Positions 11,763-22,999 of a DNA stretch of 64,000 nucleotides are shown here, piece by piece. A program made the position numbers and the translations under genes. Numbering within the stretch: the stretch's first letter is position 1; each line of letters opens with the position of its first letter. The notes below the pieces were generated by a model. That model was not told the origin of the DNA, did not search any database, and worked only from the letters and a program-made list of their open reading frames with translations. Source of the DNA: Trematomus loennbergii (Eukaryota > Chordata > Actinopteri > Perciformes > Nototheniidae); NCBI GenBank assembly GCA_012861695.1, contig JAAOOA010000006.1:28129811-28193810 (forward strand). Direction: 5' to 3'.

Positions 11763-12021
11763 TTTTGACCCGTTACTAGTTGTTATCAGTTTCGTTGTGT
11801 TGCTACAGAAGAGGCAGATTGGGAAGACTGCAGCTACTGCAGGTTGCTAAAATAAAAATGAAACTTAACAATCACAGTTTTAAGCACCTGGTTAACATTG
11901 TGAATTTAAACAGAAGAACGTGTCTAAGGTTTTTGCAGCAAAAACGACTTGGTTAGGTTAAGGAAAGGATCATGGCTTGGGTTACATTGGTAAGTTTTTG
12001 TTACGTATTACATGACTTATA

Positions 12022-13320
12022 ATGATCAAATCAAGTTTTATTTATATAGCACATTTTAAAAGATTTTTGGTCAAGCCAAAGTGCTGTACATATAATAAAA
12101 AATACCCTACAGTAAAGACACTTTACAGCTAATACAACAGCACAGTTTGTGCAGAATATCAGTATGAGAAAACGACACCCTCTGTCCTTAGACCCTCACA
12201 TCGTACAAGTAAAAACTTCCGGAGAAAAACCCACAGTTTAAAGGGAAAAATGGGAGAAACCTCAGGGAGAGCAACAGAGGAGGGATCCCTCTCCCAGGAC
12301 AGACGTGCAATAGATGCCGTGTGTAAATCGAAGAGATAATACATTTTACAGCATAGGTAGATAGACCGAATGTTTGGAAATGCATGTGTCTATAATAATA
12401 AGATGAATCCACGAAGATGTCAAAAACAATCCTGTGGGAGCCATCAGGGAAGCAGCATGACGAGACCCAGGCAGGACCGCAGAGACAGGCCCAGCCACGA
12501 CCCGAAGTCCACGACTTAATCCAGAACTCAGGATAGAGGATCCAGGGCACAGGACCACAGCAAAACAGGATCGGCCTCGACTCCAGATCCCGGCGTAGAC
12601 ACAAAACAAGAACATTTGGGGGAGGCAGGGTTAATCGGAACATGAGAATACACGGACACAGACAGACAGAAGGAAGAACAAGCACTCCCTTAGGATAGGT
12701 TGAGGGAAAAGGGTAGCAAGTAAGAGAGTAAGAAACAGAGGTGGAGAGGCACGCGCAGGGAGCAAGGTCCCCACTGGAGCCTTAGTTGGAATTGATGAGA
12801 GGTAAGGAGGTAAGCTGTGAATACGGTCATAACACTCCCTGCCTGAATAAGCCACTCTGCAAACCTGTTTCCCTCTAATAAAACCTTGAGAGGTCCGAGA
12901 GGGAAAAGGTTTTTGGATAAAGAGAAAATAGAAAGAATAGATTACAGAAGTAGAGAGTATGAAAAGTAGAGAGAGAAAAGATTTAGAAGAATGAGTAGTA
13001 GTAATAACCTTAGTTTTAAATATAAGATCCAAGTTTTTAGGATTTAAGTGAAAGAGCAAGAACCAAAATGTAGGTGAAGAGGCACAGCGTATCTACGTCA
13101 ATGCACTCTCATTAGACTATTCTATCAACCATAAGCTTCACCAAAAAGGAAGGTCCTAAGCGCACTCCCAAAACGGATAGGCTGTCGGCTGCCCGAACAC
13201 AAACTGGAAGCTGATTCCACAAAAGTGGAGCTTGATAAGAAAAGGCTAGAAGGCCAGAGAGAAGAAGTGAGTTTTAAGTGTTGATTTAAAAAACCCTAGG
13301 GTCTGAGCCTACCTCACATG
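12022..13320 (-). mobile_element. L2/Maui-like LINE 3' region (distal half)
   Basis: Read on the minus strand it ends with 'gtgctatataaataaaactt' and a TTGATTTGAT-type tail at 12022, the usual 3' end of teleost L2-like elements. 12022-12760 matches 21418-22148, which is oriented on the plus strand. The open frames of 140-165 codons here are not conserved in the second copy and are incidental. The LINE is interrupted at 13321 by an LTR element and resumes at 16691. Confidence 0.6.
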
Positions 13321-13324
13321 GAGG

Positions 13325-13856
13325 TGTTACGTGCTCCCTTTTCTGTTGTCTTCTCTGTCTCTCTGCTGCGCAGGTACACCTGGTCCGCCCCTGGCTCCGC
13401 CTCCCCCAGGTGTCCTAATTCCATTCAGCTGGGGACTTAAAAGGAGAAGCTGGAGGAGAAGAGCTCTCTCCTGATCCTTATGCCGGAAGACTCCGTCCGA
13501 GGACAATCTCTCTCTGCTGTTTGGATCTGTAGATCATTGTGTTAATGTGACAATATGTGTACTCTGGAGGATCTGGGAGTATAGGTTTTCGCGGCTTTAT
13601 TTTACCCGTAGGGTTTGTTAGATCTCTGGGTAGGGGAGGGAAGCTCTGGGTCCTACGGCCAGAGGTGGTGGCCCAGGCCCCCTTCTTCTTTTGTTTGTTT
13701 TGCCGTCCTCCAGACGTGGTTCGTTTGCCGGTGGGCACATGTGAGTACGGCTGTGCTTTAATAAATCGCCGACAAGTGCTGCGTGTTTTGTGTGTTTATT
13801 TTATGTTGCGGGTCTTCCCACGAGCCACTACCACTTGGTAGAGGCGGGTCGTAACA
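13325..13856 (+). repeat. 5' LTR
   Basis: 532 bp, TG...CA bounded, with 'ggacttaaaagg' as a possible TATA variant near 13434 and 'aataaat' polyadenylation signal near 13761. Nearly identical to the 3' LTR apart from small indels and substitutions, so the insertion is fairly young. Confidence 0.9.
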
Positions 13857-13858
13857 TA

Positions 13859-13871
13859 TGGGGGCTCGTCC
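13859..13871 (+). promoter_or_regulatory. Primer-binding site, tRNA-Pro-like
   Basis: TGGGGGCTCGTCC, two bases after the 5' LTR. This is the start of the classical tRNA-Pro primer site of retroelements. The same 13 bases occur at 50160-50172 in the second LTR element. Confidence 0.75.
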
Positions 13872-14011
13872 AAAGGCTGTCTCGGGCAGGTGCCGGTGTG
13901 TTTTTCTTTGTAGAATGGCCCTTGACAGCATGTGCTTTGTTTGTTTGTGTGCAGTGTAGAGTTGCCTAAATAGTCTACCTGATTTCTGGTTCGGGTGAGT
14001 TTCACGTTAGA

Positions 14012-15543
14012 ATGGATTTTGACTTGGAGGAGTTTGCTAAGGTTCCAACTCGGGGGAAGTTGGATGCTGTAACAAACAGCAGCTAGTTAATCGCAGGCAG
14101 GTTTAACGTTCCGTGTAGTAAGCAAAGCAAGAAACAGGTCATTAAAGAACAGCTGTTGGCTGCGCTGGTAGAGCAGGAAGTGTTATCGGAGGAGGAGGGG
14201 GGCGTTGCTGGTTTTCCCAAAGACGAGGAGACAGAGGTCTCTCCGACAATGAGCGAGCTTCAACTTCAGCTGGAGTTGCGTAAACTGATGATTAGAGAGA
14301 AGGAGATGACAATAAACTGAGAGAGAAGGAGATCGATTGTAATCTCGAAATCAGGAAGCTTGAGGAGGAGACTAATCGTTGTTTCGTTTGAAGGAGCTGG
14401 AGTTGACGGCATTATCGCACCACACTCAGCAGTTGGGCTCGGCACAATCACATGACTTTGACGTGGGTAGATATACTCGATTTATCCCGTGTTTCACGAG
14501 AGATGTTGACAATTATTTTTCCTTTTTGAACGGGTTGAAATGGCCTAAAAATGTGGACCGTTATGCTGCAGTGCGTTCTCACGGTAAAGCACAGGAGGTG
14601 TATGCTGCATTGTCTGAGAGGTTAGCCTGGATTATGAGCAGGTAAAAAGCAATTCTGCGCGCCTATGAGCTGGTGCCTGAGGCGTACCGTCAGAGGTTTC
14701 GTGGTTTAAAAAAAATGATTGTCAGGCTTATGTGGAATTCGCCCGTGAGAAAGAGGTTCTGTTTGAACGTGGTGCTCGTCGACGGGGTCAAATCTCTAGA
14801 GGATAAAAACCTTGTTACTTATGGAGAATTTAAAAAATGTTTGCCTGACAGGGTGGCCACTTATCTGAATGAGCAAAACCCATAACTGTCTGATGCTGCG
14901 GTTTTGGCTGACGAGTATGTTCTTACTCACAAGCTGTCTTCAGTGAGAGGGGGGCACAGGCCCGGTTTGTGGACAACAACATCAGGAAACCCCAGTCCCA
15001 TAACGTGCCATGGCAGTCCAGCAGGCCAGGAATGTTGAGGAAAAACCGGGAGAGGTGAATTGGGGACCTAGGGATAGCCCGTGTGTTATTTCTGCAAGAA
15101 AAGAGGTCATGTGGTTGCGAATTGTTATGCTTTACGGGATGAGGAGAAGCCGTAAAGACGGTCCTTGCTGAGTACTTCAAAGCAGGGTCTCTCAAGTCAG
15201 AACTGGAAGTTTTGCTCCGTTTCTTATGAAAGGAATGGTGTCTTTACCGGGGAAGAACACCAGGGTTCCAGTGACCATTTTGAGGGATACAGCAGCGTCA
15301 CAATCCTTTATGGTGAGGGGTGTGTTGCCCCTGTCTGAGGAGTCTGCTGTGGGTTCGGGTGTTCTTGTGAGGGGGTTTGGTATGCAGTGTGTGGGTTCGC
15401 CATTGCATAATATTCACCTTGAGTCAGATCTGGTCACCGGTCCGGTAGCTGTCGGGGTTCGGCCATGTCTTCCCATTAAAGGGATAGATTTGGTCTTGGG
15501 GAATGATTTAGCCGGTGGCAGAGTGCTCGTTAAGCCGGGGTGA
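14012..15543 (+). pseudogene. Decayed gag and protease of the LTR element
   Basis: The gag start MDFDLEEFAK is at 14012, but the frame closes after about 25 codons and coding similarity then moves between frames. Recognisable pieces are an acidic and coiled stretch around 14180-14350, the SCAN-like phrase LVPEAYRQRFR near 14670-14700, and a retropepsin-like segment (15226-15543) with ILRDTAAS in place of the DTG/DSG core, then VLPL and LGNDLAGG. The second LTR element (50861 onward) has the same parts in the same order and in better condition, which supports the reading. It cannot make a functional Gag. Confidence 0.75.
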
Positions 15544-15739
15544 ATGCGGTTGCAGTCACCCGTGACAGTTGTATGGCTACAGGATTACAGACCATCAGGG
15601 ACCCTCCTCGTGGCGTGAGGGTGGGAAAACAGGTACGATAAGCCCCGGGGCTGTTCATAACCCTGTCGCAGCCTGTGTGGTGGCGCTGTCCAGTGCTGAA
15701 AGTGACACCCTGTCACCTCGGAGGCCCCGATCGCTGCGG

Positions 15740-15960
15740 AGACTTTGGTAAATATTGAGTCTCATCTAGCACACTTGCCTGATGCGCAGCGTGCAGATGT
15801 ATTGGAGCTGATCGTGAAGTGGAGCGCCCTGTGTCGTACCGCCCCAAGAGATTCGATCCCCACCAGCGGATGTGTTCCACCATTGGTTCCACCGTCGAGA
15901 AGGAGGCACTGGCTATGGTTCTGGCTTTAAACCACTTTGAGGTGTCACTGTTCTTAACAA
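15740..15960 (+). pseudogene. Pol remnant: pre-RT linker joined to RNase H scrap
   Basis: Residues like HLPDAQRADVLELIVKW (the region before a Gypsy reverse transcriptase) are followed within about 30 codons by STVEKEALAMVLALNHFEV, which belongs to the RNase H domain of Gypsy Pol. Everything between, including the RT YxDD core, is absent, and so is integrase. This is the scar of one internal deletion. Confidence 0.7.
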
Positions 15961-16139
15961 TCACTGCCCCCCTTGTGTTTTGTTTTGCTTTGTTTTTGTT
16001 TTTTTTGCAGTGGGTGCGTGACACAAGGCAAGGATTGATGTGGTGAAGACAAGCATAGTCGTGAGCGTGTCTGTCAACTGAGTTGATTGTTGTGATTGTT
16101 TTGGTTTTAAAAAAAAAAATCACTAACTCATGGTGGGGG

Positions 16140-16686
16140 TGTTACGTGCTCCCTTTTCTGTTGTCTTCTCTGTCTCTCTGCTGCGCAGGTACACCTGGTC
16201 CGCCCCTGGCTCCGCCTCCCCCAGGTGTCCTAATTCCATTCAGCTGGGGACTTAAAAGGAGAAGCTGGAGGAGAAGAGCTCTCTCCTGATCCTTATGCCG
16301 GAAGACTCCGTCCGAGGACAATCTCTCTCTGCTGTTTGGATCTGTAGATCCCTTGTGTTAATGTGGCAATATGTGTACTCTGGAGGATCTGGTAGTATAG
16401 GTTTTCGCGGCTTTATTTTACCCGTAGGGTTTGTTAGATCTCTGGGTAGGGGAGGGAAGCTCTGGGTCCTACGGCCCGTGGTGTGGCTGGTCCAGGCCCC
16501 CTTCTTCTTTTTGTTTGTTTTGCCAGTCCTCCACACCTTGGTCATTTGCCGGTTGGCCCATGTGAGTAACGGCTGTGCTTTAAAATAAATAATCGCCGTT
16601 AAGTGCTGCGTGTTTGGTGTGTTTTTATTTTATGTTGCGGGTCTCCCCACGAGCCACTACCACTGAGTAGAGGGCGGGTCGTAACA
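16140..16686 (+). repeat. 3' LTR
   Basis: 547 bp copy of 13325-13856 with several 1-6 bp insertions (for example near 16350, 16480 and 16580). Followed by the duplicated GAGG. Confidence 0.9.
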
Positions 16687-16690
16687 GAGG

Positions 16691-17377
16691 GGCAGAGTGT
16701 TCCAGAGCCTAGGGCCCGCTGCTGCGAATGCTCGGTGCCCTCGGGTTTTGAGCCTGGTCTTGGGCTCTATCAGCAGCAGCTGGTCAGCAGACCTAAAGGC
16801 TCTGGCTGGGGTGTAGCGATGGAGGAGTTCGGCTATATAGGCCGGAGCCAGCCCATTTAGGGCTTTGAAAACAAATAAAAGGAGTTTAAAATCAATTCTG
16901 AACCGAACTGGAAGCCAGTGTAATGAGGCCAGAATTGGGGTGATGTGGTCACGCTTTTTATGGCCAGTGAGCCAGCTGACCTGTTTATCAAATTTAAAAG
17001 CGCTATTGAAGGTCACTCCAAGGTTCATGACAGAGGGGAGGATGTTTTTATTGAGGGAGCCCAGAATATCAATCGGGAGGCTGGAGGTTGGGGTCCAAAA
17101 AACATGACCTCGGTCTTGCTCTCGTTGAGGTTGAAGAAATGTTGGCTCAGCCAGGATTTGATCTCTGTTAAGCAGTCCATCAACTGCTGTAGTGAGTTGA
17201 CATTTTGATTGAGAGGCAAATAGATCTGTACATCATCAGCGTAACAATGGAAGGGGATATTGTGTTTTGTGAGAATTGAACCTAGGGGCAGTATGCACAG
17301 TAGAAAAAGGATGGGGCCCAGGATCGAGCCTTGGGGAACACCACAGGTAAGAGGGGCTTTAGCAGAGGAGAAGGTAA
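16691..17377 (-). pseudogene. L2/Maui LINE reverse transcriptase, C-terminal half
   Basis: On the minus strand the frame from 17405 carries the RT motifs GVPQGSILGP and CYADDVQIYLP. It continues, after a frameshift near 17025, in the frame from 17028 with ITPILASLHWLPVRFRIDFK, the KALNGLAPAY phrase, and RTRLKTRGHRAFAAAGPRLWN. This order is diagnostic of the L2 clade in fish. The N-terminal APE endonuclease and the first RT motifs are lost where a piggyBac MITE fragment begins (17378). The 3' part lies beyond the LTR insertion at 12022-13320. Confidence 0.85.
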
Positions 17378-18430
17378 ACCTGTGAGTTGGATGTAGAAAA
17401 GTCAAAATAAATATAGATGTTTTTTATTTTAAAGAAAATTCAGATTTTACATAGTAAAAAACTGTAAATTATAGTGTCCGTCCAAAAATTATTTTTTACT
17501 TATAGTGAAAACTACCCTTGGATGATGGTAAGGTAGACTAAAAGCTTTAGGAATCCAAAGTACAACATATAATAAGTACCCTGTATCAAGATTGATGCAA
17601 AAGAAGTGACATTTGACCTTTTTAGAGAGGTTTAGCCAAAACACTCCACCTCTGAGGTGATTTGGGTGGAAACATTTTTTTTTTCATATCTCTGGAACCC
17701 ATTGGTCGATTTTGATGGTTGACACCTCTTTCTGACCGTTAGAGCCAATAGAATCGAAGGGGGAGTCCCCCACACACACTCATTGTGAAACAAAAAGGTG
17801 CGGGCTTTGCGCATGTAATTTTGCATTAGAGTGAAGCTACATTCTAGCTCTGACATCTAGAAACGGAATAGCATGGATTATCCGTTTTATTGCTCATGGA
17901 TTATCAGAAATCATTTCAAAGGGACACAGACACATTGGATTAACCTATGGATTAACTTCAGCAGTGTTTTTATCGTTTTAATGCCATTGAAGCCTGGAGA
18001 GACTACAGAGCCAAGGTAAGAATGTTAGCATTTTTAGCTACCTAGCGTCACCTGTTTTGATGTCTGTTTTGTTTATAACATCGCAAATTCGTATAGTTCA
18101 GTGATAATGAGGGTACCCATCGATTTTGTGTCACCTCACGATGTGAATCGATGTCATGGATGTGGAGAAAAGATCAATAATAAGGTTTTGTGAGTGATTT
18201 TCGGTGCAGTAATCTGTTAGCATTTTTCGCTCGTTGCTAATTCAGAGGCTCAGTGTTAGCATTGTGGGTTTTCTTTGAAAGAAAATAAAAAATGATCAGT
18301 TAGATGAGTTTCTTCCCGTTACATGGATATAAAACATTCATAGTTTATTAAATGAACATGCCCTCAGACACTGTTTCCTGCAAGATGTTGCGGCAGTGCC
18401 CCGGTACCGGGGTCTCTCGGGCTTAACAGG
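17378..18430 (+). mobile_element. piggyBac-type MITE, 5'-truncated copy
   Basis: Matches the complete copy at 19796-21279 from 'aaacctgtgagttggatgta' to the terminal 'cttaacagg', and is followed by TTAA (18431-18434). About 112 bp of the left end are missing. It lacks the nested hAT element and so shows the empty site 'gagggtacccatcgatt' near 18110-18126. Confidence 0.85.
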
Positions 18431-18445
18431 TTAAGTCACTTTATC

Positions 18446-18978
18446 CAACACACTCTCACTCCCTGAACGTCCAGGAGTGACGCTTGGTCAGGGTCCCGTG
18501 GCGTGCAGTTGGGACGTGCCGAGGCTCCTTCAGCTTCATAAACGGACGCAAAGAGCTTTCAACTGATTGCAATGTATTCCCATCGGCGGCGGTATTTGAT
18601 GCTCATGGAAGCACCGCATCCGTTTATGTCGGCGGCTGTTTAAAGGCAATGTGAGCGTCCATTCCCATTGGTTAACGGAAGATTTTACACCCGGAAGTAA
18701 CTATTCTCCTTACTGTCGATTGATTTTACAATGATATCTGCACTACTCATCTACTCAAAAACACCAGATTATCCTTGTTAATTACACAACATTGATTGGT
18801 TTGAATTGTGTGCAATGCTTTTGTATTTTTCCCCTTCGATTTGGAGAAACAAATATTTTTTCGGAGTTTAGGATGGCAGAAGACACTACACTACCCAGAA
18901 TCCTCAGCTATCGTTTAGGACTACACCATGTGCTTTGTTTGACAAACCCCGTGATTAGTTCTCAAGCTCTGTGATTGG
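18446..18978 (+). repeat. Left arm of a 533-bp inverted repeat
   Basis: Starts 'caacacactctcactccc' and ends 'gctctgtgattgg'. The reverse complement is present at 22467-22998 with about 95% identity by eye. A 60-codon frame present in both arms is too short and too poor in features to call a gene. The arm begins just after the TTAA end of the preceding MITE. Confidence 0.85.
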
Positions 18979-19791
18979 TTGACCTCCAACTGCATTCCAT
19001 ATGAAAAAAAATAACGTTTCGTAAAGATAAAATCATACTTTATTCAGCAGTGCTTGCTTTACTCTTTGAAAGTCATCACATGAATGCATTGTAATAAATG
19101 GTTCGGCTGCATTAAATATTACACATATGTCGTAGTTCTTTATTTATCTACAGAGATCGGGCCTCAGAATAGACCGGAAACTATTCTTTTTAATTTCACA
19201 ATAAAGTTAGTAGTAATATTTTGTTTTGATATTATTGCTTTTTATTAACTACTAGACCGCTGGGTCATGTTAAGACCATCTTTTCTGTGTTGCTGTGGGT
19301 TTTTTCCATCACTTTTGTGTTACAAATATCAAAACAATAACAAAATATATCCGTCGTAAACTAAACCGGAAACAGCAGTATATTTGATTTTGTTAACATT
19401 GTAAACTTGACAGCTTTTTAACCCAAACCACCTACTGGTTAAAGCACGTTATTACACGTTTAGAGTAATGCAATGCAGGTAGATTGTGTTGCTTTTTAAT
19501 GACTGTTTAAAATGCCTTTTTCTTAATGTCTTTCATTTTTGTAAAGCACTTTTGAATGTGTTATATTTTATGAAAACATTTAAATATTAAGAGTATATAC
19601 AAAATAGGAGGAAAGTAGAAGGTCAATGATAGAAATATAGAATAGAAAATATCAAGAAGATACTGTAAATGGTATCTAGAATAAAACAGTTTAGTGCCGG
19701 ATGTACAAAGATATTAATAGGAGGATGTGCAAAACAGACAAACTAATTAGGCTTTATTTAAACATTAAATAATACTTTAGTTTAACCTGTT
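18979..19791. other. AT-rich spacer, no gene recognised
   Basis: Lies inside the inverted repeat pair. No supported exon or terminal repeat. Ends at the TTAA (19792-19795) that flanks the next MITE. Confidence 0.4.
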
Positions 19792-19795
19792 AAGC

Positions 19796-21279
19796 CCTGA
19801 GCCTGTTTTTCAGGTCTCAGGCTCGAAAATGACATTCCCAGAACAAATGACCATATCTTCCCTTCTAAAAGGGTTAAATGAATAATCTTTTTTCTCAAAG
19901 TAATGATAAACCTGTGAGTTGGATGTAGAAAAGTCAGAATCAATATAGATGTTTTTTATTTTAAAGAAAATTCAGATTTTACATAGTAAAAAACTGTAAA
20001 TTATAGTGTCCGTCCAAACATTATTTTTTACTCATAGTGAAAACTACCCTTGGATGATGGTAAGGTAGACTAAAAGCTTTAGGAATCCAAAGTACAACAT
20101 ATAATAAGTACCCTGTATCAAGATTGATGCAAAACAAGTGACATTTGACCTTTTTAGAGAGGTTTAGCCAAAAACACTCCACCTCTGAGGTGATTTGGGT
20201 GGAAATTGTTTTTTTTTCATATCTCTGGAACCCATTGGTCGATTTTGATGGTTGACACCTCTTTCTGACCGTTAGAGCCAATAGAATCGAAGGGGGAGTC
20301 CCCCACACACACTCATTGTGGAACAAAAAGGTGGGGGCTTTGCGCATGTAATTTTGCATTAGAGTGAAGCTACATTCTAGCTCTGACATCTAGAAACAGA
20401 ATAGCATGGATTATCCGTTTTATTGTTCATGGATTATCAGAAATCATTTCAAAGGGACACAGACACATTGGATTAACCTATGGATTAACTTCAGCAGCGT
20501 TTTTATCGTTTTAATGCCATTGAAGACCACTTTGGAGAGACTACAGAGCCAAGGTAAGAATGTTAGCATTTTTAGCTACCTAGCGTCACCTGTTTGATGT
20601 CTGTTTTGTTTGTGTCGCAAATTCGTATAGTTCAGTGATAATGAGGGTACCCATTAGGGATGCCAGCGATTATTCGATTTTTCGAATATTCGTTACAGTC
20701 TCCATAATCGAAAATTATTTTTAAAATTCGATTTTATTTATATATTTTTTTATTATTATTTATGTTTTTCTTTTTTTTCCTGGCTTAGTTTCAACCAAAA
20801 TATAGACTAATGCTAATAATAGTAATAGTATTAATAATTGTAAATGGCCATTGGTCACACCACCAGTTTGTTTTACTGTAAACTTGGAGGAAGGCGAATA
20901 ATCGATTAATATTCGCCAGGGCTGTCCGATTTTCGAATTTGATCATGGTCAGTTTCTGGCATCCCTAGTACCCATCGATTCTGTGTCACCTCACGATGTG
21001 AATCGATGTCATGGATGTGGAGAAAAGATAAATAATAAGGTTTTGTGAGTGATTTTCGGTGCAGTAATCTGTTAGCATTTTTCGCTCGTTGCTAATTCAG
21101 AGGCTCAGCATTGTGGGTTTTCTTTTAAAAAAAAAAAAAAAAGATCAGTTAGATGAGTTTCTTCCCGTTACATGGATATAAAACATTCATAGTTTATTAA
21201 ATGAACATGCCCTCAGACACTGTTTCCTGCAAGATGTTGCGGCAGTGCCCCGGTACTGGGGTCTCTCGGGCTTAACAGG
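19796..21279 (+). mobile_element. Complete piggyBac-type MITE carrying a nested hAT MITE
   Basis: Ends are CCTGTTAAGCCC and GGGCTTAACAGG with TTAA on both sides (19792-19795, 21280-21283), the hallmark of piggyBac transposition. Without the nested insertion it is about 1163 bp, matching the 1165-bp copy at 48511-49675. The left subterminus holds the palindrome GAGCCTG...CAGGCTC and the right one CCCCGGTACYGGGG. No transposase is encoded. A 60-70 codon frame shared by all copies has no recognisable domain. Confidence 0.92.
20655..20967. mobile_element. hAT-type MITE nested inside the piggyBac MITE
   Basis: 313 bp with terminal inverted repeats TAGGGATGCCAG and CTGGCATCCCTA, flanked by the 8-bp duplication GTACCCAT (20647-20654, 20968-20975). 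The copies at 17378-18430 and 48511-49675 have a single GTACCCAT-like site and no insert, proving the insertion. It contains no coding sequence. Confidence 0.95.
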
Positions 21280-21417
21280 TTAAGGTCTTCTTTTAAATAC
21301 ATGTAAGCAAAAAGCTTTGGGGGTATCTATATTAAGCCTGACAAAGTAACGTTTAATATATTGCATGGTTTGTTTTGGGACTTGACAATCAACTTTCCTG
21401 CTATGTTAACTATGTTG

Positions 21418-22148
21418 ACTTTGTTCCCTGCGTGTGCCTCTCCACCTCTGTTTCTTACTCTCTTACTTGCTACCCCTTTCCCTCAACCTATCCTAAGGGA
21501 GTGTCTGTGTACTCTCATGTTCCGATTAACCCAGCCAAATTGTTCTTCTTTTGTGTCTATATCGACGCCGGGATCCGGAGTCGAGGCTGATCCTCTTGCT
21601 GTGGTCCTGTGCCCTGGAACCTCTATCCTGAGTTCTGGATTAAGTCGTGGACTTCGGGTCGTGGCTGGGCCTGTCTCTGCGGTCCTGCCTGGCTCTCGTC
21701 ATGCTGCTTCCCTGAAGGCTCCCACAGGATTGTTGTTGACATCCTCGTGGATTCATCTTATTATTATAGACACATGCATTTCCTAACATTCGGTCTACCT
21801 ACCTATGCTGTAAAACGTATTATCTCTTCGATTTACACACAGCATCTATTGTACGTCTGTCCGTCCTGGGAGAGGGATGCCTCCTCTGTTGCTCTCCCTG
21901 AGGTTTCTCCCATTTTTTCCCTTTAAACTGTGGGTTTTTTTCTCCGGAAGTTTTTCCTTGTACGATGTGAGGGTCTAAGGACAGAGGGTGTCGTTTTTTC
22001 TCATACTGATATTCTGATCAAACTGTGCTGTTGTATTAGCTGTAAAATGTCTTTACTGTAGGGTATTTTTATTATTTGTACAGCACTTTGGCTCGACCAA
22101 AAATCGTTTATAAATGTGCTCTATAAATAAAACTTGATTTGATTGATT
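21418..22148 (+). mobile_element. L2-like LINE 3' end, second copy
   Basis: Plus-strand copy of 12022-12760, from 'ttccctgcgtgtgcctctcc' to 'ataaataaaacttgatttga' with a TTGATTTGATT tail. 5'-truncated, as is typical of LINE insertions. No RT is present. Confidence 0.7.
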
Positions 22149-22466
22149 TGAAGCACTTATTTTAACCGATATTATACATATTTATTATACTCTTATAAGA
22201 TGTAGGTAGATAGAATAAGAAATGTGCAGAATATGACAGTTTAATGGTGGAGGTACACACATATTGATAGATCTCTTGTTGAGGAACCTATGACCCAAGT
22301 TTGTCATCATTGCATAACTACACCGTAGTTGTGTATATGATATTTCAATAAACCGGGGTAGGACACGTTCAAGTCTTGATTTGGATTGTGTGCCGTTGAT
22401 GGGTTTCATTCCATTTCAAAGTGCTGTTTGACGCGGTGTAAACTTTGCGCACTGCCACTCCAACAT

Positions 22467-22998
22467 CCAATCACAGAGCTTGAGAACTAATCATGGAGTT
22501 TGTCAAACAAAGCACATGGTGTAGTCCCAAACGATAGCTGAGGATTCTGGGTAGTGTAGTGTCTTCAGCCATCCTAAACTCCAAAAAAATATTAGTTTTT
22601 CCGAATCGAAGGGGAAAAATACAAAAGCATTGCACACAATTTAAACCAATCAATGTTGTGTAATTAACAAGGATAATCAGGTGTTTTTGAGTTGATGAAT
22701 AGTGCAGATATCACTGTAAAATCAATCGACAGTAAGGAGAATAGTTACTTCCGGGTGTAAAATCCTCCGTTATCCAATGGGAATGGACGCTCACATTGCC
22801 TTTAACAGCCGCCGACATAAACGGATGCGGTGCTTCCATGAGCGTCAAATACCGCCGCCGATGGGAATACATTGCAATCAGTTGAAAGCTCTTTGCGTCC
22901 GTTTATGAAGCTGAAGGAGCCTCGGAGCGTCCCAACTGCACGCCACGGGATCCTGACCAAGCGTCGCTCCTGGACGTTTAGGGAGTGAGAGTGTGTTG
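22467..22998 (-). repeat. Right arm of the 533-bp inverted repeat
   Basis: Reverse complement of 18446-18978. The arms are separated by 3.5 kb that contain a full MITE and a LINE end. Confidence 0.85.
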
Positions 22999-22999
22999 C

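Larger units (their letters stand above)
13325..16686 (+). mobile_element. Gypsy-type LTR retrotransposon, internally deleted
   Basis: Two LTRs (13325-13856 and 16140-16686) start TGTTACGTGC and end GGTCGTAACA. They are flanked by the 4-bp duplication GAGG at 13321-13324 and 16687-16690. A primer-binding site follows the 5' LTR and a G-rich polypurine stretch (tggtggggg) precedes the 3' LTR. The interior is only about 2.3 kb: decayed gag and protease, then a jump to an RNase H remnant. RT and integrase are missing. It inserted into an L2-like LINE that continues on both sides. Confidence 0.9.

Noticed and set aside
12159..13059. Several 60-165 codon frames on the minus strand
   Set aside because: They lie in an L2-like 3' region whose other copy (21.4-22.1 kb) does not keep the frames in the same way. 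No protein domain is seen.
13325..16686. Endogenous retrovirus with envelope
   Set aside because: No env, no intact RT or integrase. Gag and protease are of the Gypsy/SCAN-like type, so LTR retrotransposon is the better call.
17632..17856. Short frame shared by the piggyBac MITE copies (also 20021-20389 and 49081-49311)
   Set aside because: Similar only because the DNA is repeated. Frames are broken differently among copies and no domain is recognisable.
22471..22653. 60-codon frame found in both 533-bp arms
   Set aside because: Its presence in both arms follows from the inverted duplication. It has no start context or domain.
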